Positions 60,939 through 64,000 of a DNA stretch of 64,000 bases are shown here, piece after piece. How positions within the stretch are numbered: position 1 is the stretch's first letter; each line of letters begins with the position of its first letter. Both the position numbers and the translations under genes were made by a program. The stretch is from DAITQM01 sp036832975 (GTDB taxonomy: Bacteria > Pseudomonadota > Gammaproteobacteria > Xanthomonadales > Wenzhouxiangellaceae), in contig DAITQM010000007.1 in NCBI GenBank assembly GCA_036832975.1, positions 39,430 through 103,429 of the forward strand. The letters run 5' to 3'. The notes under the pieces were generated by a model that saw only the letters and a program-made list of their open reading frames with translations, made no database searches and had not been told where the DNA came from.

Positions 60939-62020
60939 GGGATGAGCGTTTCCTCTATTACCGCCAACAGGTCGGCGTCGGGGACGGCATTATGGATCAC
61001 CGCGTCGCCGAGCGCTTTGAGCAGAATCAGGCGCAGGTGGTCCGTGGTCGCTTTTTTGTCGAGGCGCATCCTGTCGCGCAAGACGGTCGGTGAAAGATCC
61101 GCCGGCAAGCGGGCCGGCAGGGCCAGTGCCGTCAACAATTCATCCACCGTTTGACTGACGCCGGCTTCGGCCAGGCCGAGGCGTTCGCTGAGCCGGGCGG
61201 CGAGGTAAAGGCCGATGGCGACCGCTTCGCCGTGCAAAAAGCGGCGATACCCGGTCGCCGTTTCCAGGGCATGGGCGAAAGTGTGACCGAGGTTCAACAG
61301 GGCGCGGGCGCCCTGTTCTTTCTCGTCGGCGGCGACGATGGCCGCTTTGTGCGCCACGGCTTTGTGGACCAGGTATTCGATCTCGGGTTCGAGCCGGGTT
61401 TTGAGTGCCGGGGCCTGGGCCAGGCACCAGTGGGCGAATTCGGCGTCGGCGATCAGGCCGTATTTGACGGCCTCGGCGAGCCCGGCCCGGTACTCGCGCT
61501 CGGGCAGGCTGGCCAGAACGTGCAGATCGGCGAGCACGGCGGCCGGCTGATGGAAGGCGCCGATCAGGTTTTTTCCGGCCCTGAGATTGAGGGCGGTCTT
61601 GCCGCCGACCGCCGCGTCGACTTGGGCGAGCAGCGTCGTCGGCACTTGAATGATCCGGATGCCGCGCATGTAGGTGGCCGCGGCGAAGCCCGCCAGGTCG
61701 CCGATCACGCCGCCGCCGAGCGCGATGATCGTGGCGTCGCGGGTGGCGCCGAGTTCGACCAGGGCCTGGACGACGCGCTGCCAGCTCAGCACGTTTTTGT
61801 GTTCCTCGCCGTCGGGCAGAGCCAGGTAGTCGAGCGGCGCCGATCGTGACGGCAGGGCGTGCAGCAGCGGCGCCAGGTAGAGCGGCGCGACGGTCTCGTT
61901 GCTGACGATGAGCACCGCGCCGCCGGTCAGATGGCGTTGCCACAGGCTGCGCTGTTCGAGGACGCCGCGGCCGATATAGACCGGGTACGGCGGTGTGACG
62001 GCAACCTCGACCTGTTTCAT
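60935..62020 (-). CDS. aroB: 3-dehydroquinate synthase
   Basis: A 361-residue AroB catalysing the second shikimate-pathway step. It contains DGEEHKN, ALGGGVIGDLAGFAAATYMR, QVPTTLLAQVDAAVGGKT, the metal ligands in EAVKYGLI, LNLGHTFAHALE and FLHGEAVAIG. The ATG at 62020 gives an ATGA overlap with aroK. A long upstream extension inside aroK is rejected. Confidence 0.98.
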   Translation of the reverse strand: MKQVEVAVTPPYPVYIGRGVLEQRSLWQRHLTGGAVLIVSNETVAPLYLAPLLHALPSRSAPLDYLALPDGEEHKNVLSWQRVVQALVELGATRDATIIALGGGVIGDLAGFAAATYMRGIRIIQVPTTLLAQVDAAVGGKTALNLRAGKNLIGAFHQPAAVLADLHVLASLPEREYRAGLAEAVKYGLIADAEFAHWCLAQAPALKTRLEPEIEYLVHKAVAHKAAIVAADEKEQGARALLNLGHTFAHALETATGYRRFLHGEAVAIGLYLAARLSERLGLAEAGVSQTVDELLTALALPARLPADLSPTVLRDRMRLDKKATTDHLRLILLKALGDAVIHNAVPDADLLAVIEETLIP

Positions 62021-62577
62021 AAGGCCAGGCCTGTACTGTTCGAGTGCCAGTATTCGTGTAGAACGCGCTCGATTTGGGTGGCCGTTTTGGCGACCGGGCC
62101 GTGGCCGGTGCCGACGATCAGGTCGGCGCAAGTTTCGTAGAGCCCGTTCCGTTCGCTGGCCAAGCGTTGCAGGCGGCTGCGGCGGTCGGGATGGCAGAGG
62201 AGCGGCCGTTGCCGGTCGCGGGCAAGGCGCTGCAATTGGGTCTCGACCGAGGTTTTGAGATAAACCACCAGGCCGCGCGCCAGTTGCGCGCGGTTGCCGG
62301 GCTGGGTCACGATGCCGCCGCCGGTGGCGAGCACGATATCGTTCAGGGCGCACAGCTCGGCCAGCAAGGCGCTTTCGCGGCGCCGGAACCCCGCCTCGCC
62401 TTCGACGTCGAAGATCAAGTTGACGCTGGCGCCGGTCCGCCGTTCCAGTTCCTGGTCCATATCGATAAAGCGCCTGCCGAGTTTCGCCGCCAACCGCCGG
62501 CCGACCGCGGTCTTGCCGGCGCCCATCGGGCCGATCAGGATGATCGGGGCGGCGTTTTTGTGCCCGGAATTTTCCAT
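62017..62577 (-). CDS. aroK: shikimate kinase
   Basis: A 186-residue kinase phosphorylating shikimate. It has Walker A LIGPMGAGKTAVG, the DMDQELERR shikimate-binding motif, GFRRRESALL, and ATGGGIVTQPGN. The start at 62577 begins MENSGHKN; an alternative ATG 6 codons upstream (62595) cannot be excluded. It heads aroK-aroB-hemE and is divergent from the exosortase gene. Confidence 0.96.
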   Translation of the reverse strand: MENSGHKNAAPIILIGPMGAGKTAVGRRLAAKLGRRFIDMDQELERRTGASVNLIFDVEGEAGFRRRESALLAELCALNDIVLATGGGIVTQPGNRAQLARGLVVYLKTSVETQLQRLARDRQRPLLCHPDRRSRLQRLASERNGLYETCADLIVGTGHGPVAKTATQIERVLHEYWHSNSTGLAL

Positions 62578-62628
62578 AACCGGATATGCTAGCATGCGAC
62601 GGGTTTTTTACCGGCTGGCGGGGAGATC

Positions 62629-63168
62629 ATGCTTCGATTTTTCGTGATTTTCATGGTATTGCTGCTCGGGCTGTTCACCGTCGAAGTTTTGCAGCCGGTG
62701 CAGGACTACGTGATCATTCCGTTCACCGCCGGATTGGCGCACGTCAGCTCGTGGCTGGTCAAACTGTTCGACGCCGACGTGATCGCCACCGGGAAGATTT
62801 TGCGCAGTTTGAGCAACGGTTTTGCGGTCGAAATACAGCCGGGGTGCAACGGCGTTGAGGCGATCATCATCCTGTTCGCCGCGATCTTCGCTTTTCCGGC
62901 GCCGTTCAAGAACAAAATGCTCGGCTTCGTGGTCGGTTTTTTCGCCATCCAGGCGCTGAATCTGGTCCGCATCATCAGTCTTTTTTACCTCGGCCAGTGG
63001 AGCATGGCCTGGTTCAGTTTTTTCCACCTTTATCTGTGGCAGGCGCTGATCATCCTCGATGCCCTGGTCGTCTGGCTGATCTGGCTGCGCACCCTGCCGC
63101 CGCGCGGCGGACCGGGGTCCGGCGGTGCGGGCATGGGCGGTGGGGTACCTGCGCCGGTTGCCGCGTAA
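62629..63168 (+). CDS. xrtH: exosortase H (XrtH) family transpeptidase
   Basis: A 179-residue membrane protein with about five spans and the exosortase catalytic residues Cys73 (QPGCNGVEAI), Arg114 (ALNLVRIISLFYLG) and His133 (FFHLYLW). Size and wording match the XrtH group, which processes IPTLxxWG-CTERM sorting signals. GGGGAG lies 4 nt before the ATG. A Gly/Pro-rich tail follows the last helix. No protein in the window shows a recognisable IPTLxxWG-CTERM tail, so the substrates must lie elsewhere. Confidence 0.85.
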   Translation: MLRFFVIFMVLLLGLFTVEVLQPVQDYVIIPFTAGLAHVSSWLVKLFDADVIATGKILRSLSNGFAVEIQPGCNGVEAIIILFAAIFAFPAPFKNKMLGFVVGFFAIQALNLVRIISLFYLGQWSMAWFSFFHLYLWQALIILDALVVWLIWLRTLPPRGGPGSGGAGMGGGVPAPVAA

Positions 63169-63198
63169 AGGCCGGCTATTTCGGGATAAGGTGGGCTG

Positions 63199-63786
63199 AT
63201 GAGACTGAATCGGGAAATCTTGCAGTCCTTCAACGATTGGTTCGCCGCGGCCTCCGCCGCCGGCATCGCCGAGCCCGAAGCGATGACGTTGTCCACGCTG
63301 CGGAGTGACGGCCGGGGTGTGAGCGCCCGGACCGTCCTGCTCAAGGCGGTCGACGAGTCCGGTTTCGTTTTCTACACCAATACGCAAAGCCGCAAAGGGC
63401 GGCAGATCGCTGCGCACGACGCGGTGGCGCTGGTATTTTTCTGGCAGAAAATGGCCCGCCAGGTGTTGATCGAAGGGGCGGCGCGGCCGGTGACGGCGGC
63501 GGAAGCGGATGCCTATTTCGCCACCCGGCCGCACGGCAGCCAAATCGGGGCGTGGGCCTCGGCGCAGTCCGCTGTGCTCGACACGCGGCAGACCCTGGAA
63601 CGACGGGTCGCCGAATTCAAAGCCCGCTTCGCCGGCGCCCCGGTGCCGCGCCCGCCGCACTGGTCGGGCTATCGCGTTGACCCCATCCGCGTCGAGTTCT
63701 GGCAAGGCCGCGAGGACCGGCTCCACGACCGCCACTGCTGGACGGTCGAAGACGAAAAGTGGATGGTGCGCCGCTTGTATCCGTGA
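63199..63786 (+). CDS. pdxH: pyridoxine/pyridoxamine 5'-phosphate oxidase
   Basis: A 195-residue FMN enzyme forming pyridoxal phosphate. Family motifs are AMTLSTLRSDGRGVSARTVL, GFVFYTNTQSRKGRQI, FFWQKMARQVLIEG, and the C-terminal PPHWSGYRVDPIRVEFWQGR with DRLHDR. It begins 30 bp after xrtH and may be co-transcribed. Start and length are close to the family norm. Confidence 0.95.
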   Translation: MRLNREILQSFNDWFAAASAAGIAEPEAMTLSTLRSDGRGVSARTVLLKAVDESGFVFYTNTQSRKGRQIAAHDAVALVFFWQKMARQVLIEGAARPVTAAEADAYFATRPHGSQIGAWASAQSAVLDTRQTLERRVAEFKARFAGAPVPRPPHWSGYRVDPIRVEFWQGREDRLHDRHCWTVEDEKWMVRRLYP

Positions 63787-63802
63787 GGCGGGGTTTTGCC
63801 GT

Positions 63803-63958
63803 TTATCTTCCCCCTCCCCATCCCCCGCTTGCGGCAACCCGCCCCTCATCCCTTCCCCCGCTTGCGGCAACCCGCCTTGTCCCTTCCCTCGCTTGCGGGG
63901 GAAGGTTAGGAAGGGGGTGCGATTACTGAAGTCGGTTTTCCCCCTCCCCGGCCCTCAT
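63803..63958 (-). repeat. CCCGCAAGCGGG hairpin repeat cluster, inverted copy
   Basis: The reverse complement of this stretch matches the 29379-29527 cluster over about 110 bp, including the linker TTCCTAACCTTCC and GACAAGGCGGGTT units. It contains three hairpin cores and lies just after pdxH, where it may act as a terminator. Confidence 0.85.
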
Positions 63959-63982
63959 AGGCGCTAACTTAAGGAACAAATA

Positions 63983-63991
63983 TGCTATACT
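63983..63991 (+). promoter_or_regulatory. extended -10 promoter element at window end
   Basis: TGCTATACT fits an extended -10 (TGn plus TATACT) in an AT-rich stretch following the repeat. No good -35 is seen. It probably drives a gene or RNA starting beyond the window. Confidence 0.3.
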
Positions 63992-64000
63992 CCGCGCATG

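Overview
The window is a GC-rich bacterial chromosome segment. Gene content and order point to a gammaproteobacterium outside the well-known genera. Evidence includes an algZ-algR-hemC-hemD-hemX-hemY block, lptM/dapF/DUF484/xerC, hslVU, ubiE-ubiJ-ubiB, bioB-F-H-C-D and aroK-aroB-hemE. An exosortase H, a large TonB-dependent receptor and several TPR-sulfotransferases suggest an environmental, surface-oriented lifestyle. No rRNA, tRNA or CRISPR array was seen.

Layout. 1-4280: cbb3 oxidase operon ccoN-O-Q-P, a small membrane protein and a truncated ccoG, on the minus strand behind an FNR/ANR-type promoter. 4494-8115: HNH nuclease, Xni-like 5'-3' exonuclease, secreted beta-propeller, Nudix hydrolase. 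8082-12670: complete late biotin operon with a putative BirA operator, divergent from comF. 13555-14012: DUF4160/DUF2442 pair, the first member frameshifted. 14121-18326: overlapping operon of DUF2007, acyltransferase, YheT hydrolase and TPR-sulfotransferase. 18382-26913: ferredoxin-reductase, then the haem block and AlgZ/AlgR sensor pair. 26940-30429: lptM, methyltransferase, an unusual dapF, DUF484 and xerC. 30668-35700: heat-shock hslVU and ubiquinone genes. 35812-40713: exported metallopeptidase, deoC and a two-domain aldehyde dehydrogenase.

40.7-59.9 kb is the accessory part. It holds a MerC remnant, an AT-rich exported Sel1-like gene, a HigBA-type toxin-antitoxin pair lying between two copies of a short repeat, an AlaX editing protein, and three full TPR-sulfotransferases. 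It also has an unrecognised 1388-aa membrane protein with a 152-aa partner, a TonB-dependent receptor, two TIGR02466-like 2OG-Fe(II) oxygenases, a methyltransferase and a sulfotransferase-like protein. The last part is AT-richer and probably acquired. Housekeeping resumes at 59877 with hemE-aroB-aroK, then exosortase H and pdxH.

Three repeat families are scattered through the window: a 158-bp MITE-like element (three copies, one truncated), a CCCGCAAGCGGG hairpin family (two inverted clusters 34 kb apart), and a short AATTCCGGGAAT-containing element. The most interesting material is the sulfotransferase/TonB-receptor/oxygenase region and the unrecognised 1388-aa protein. Several sites (FNR promoter, BirA operator, sigma-32 promoter, possibly leaderless toxin mRNA) can be read to base resolution.
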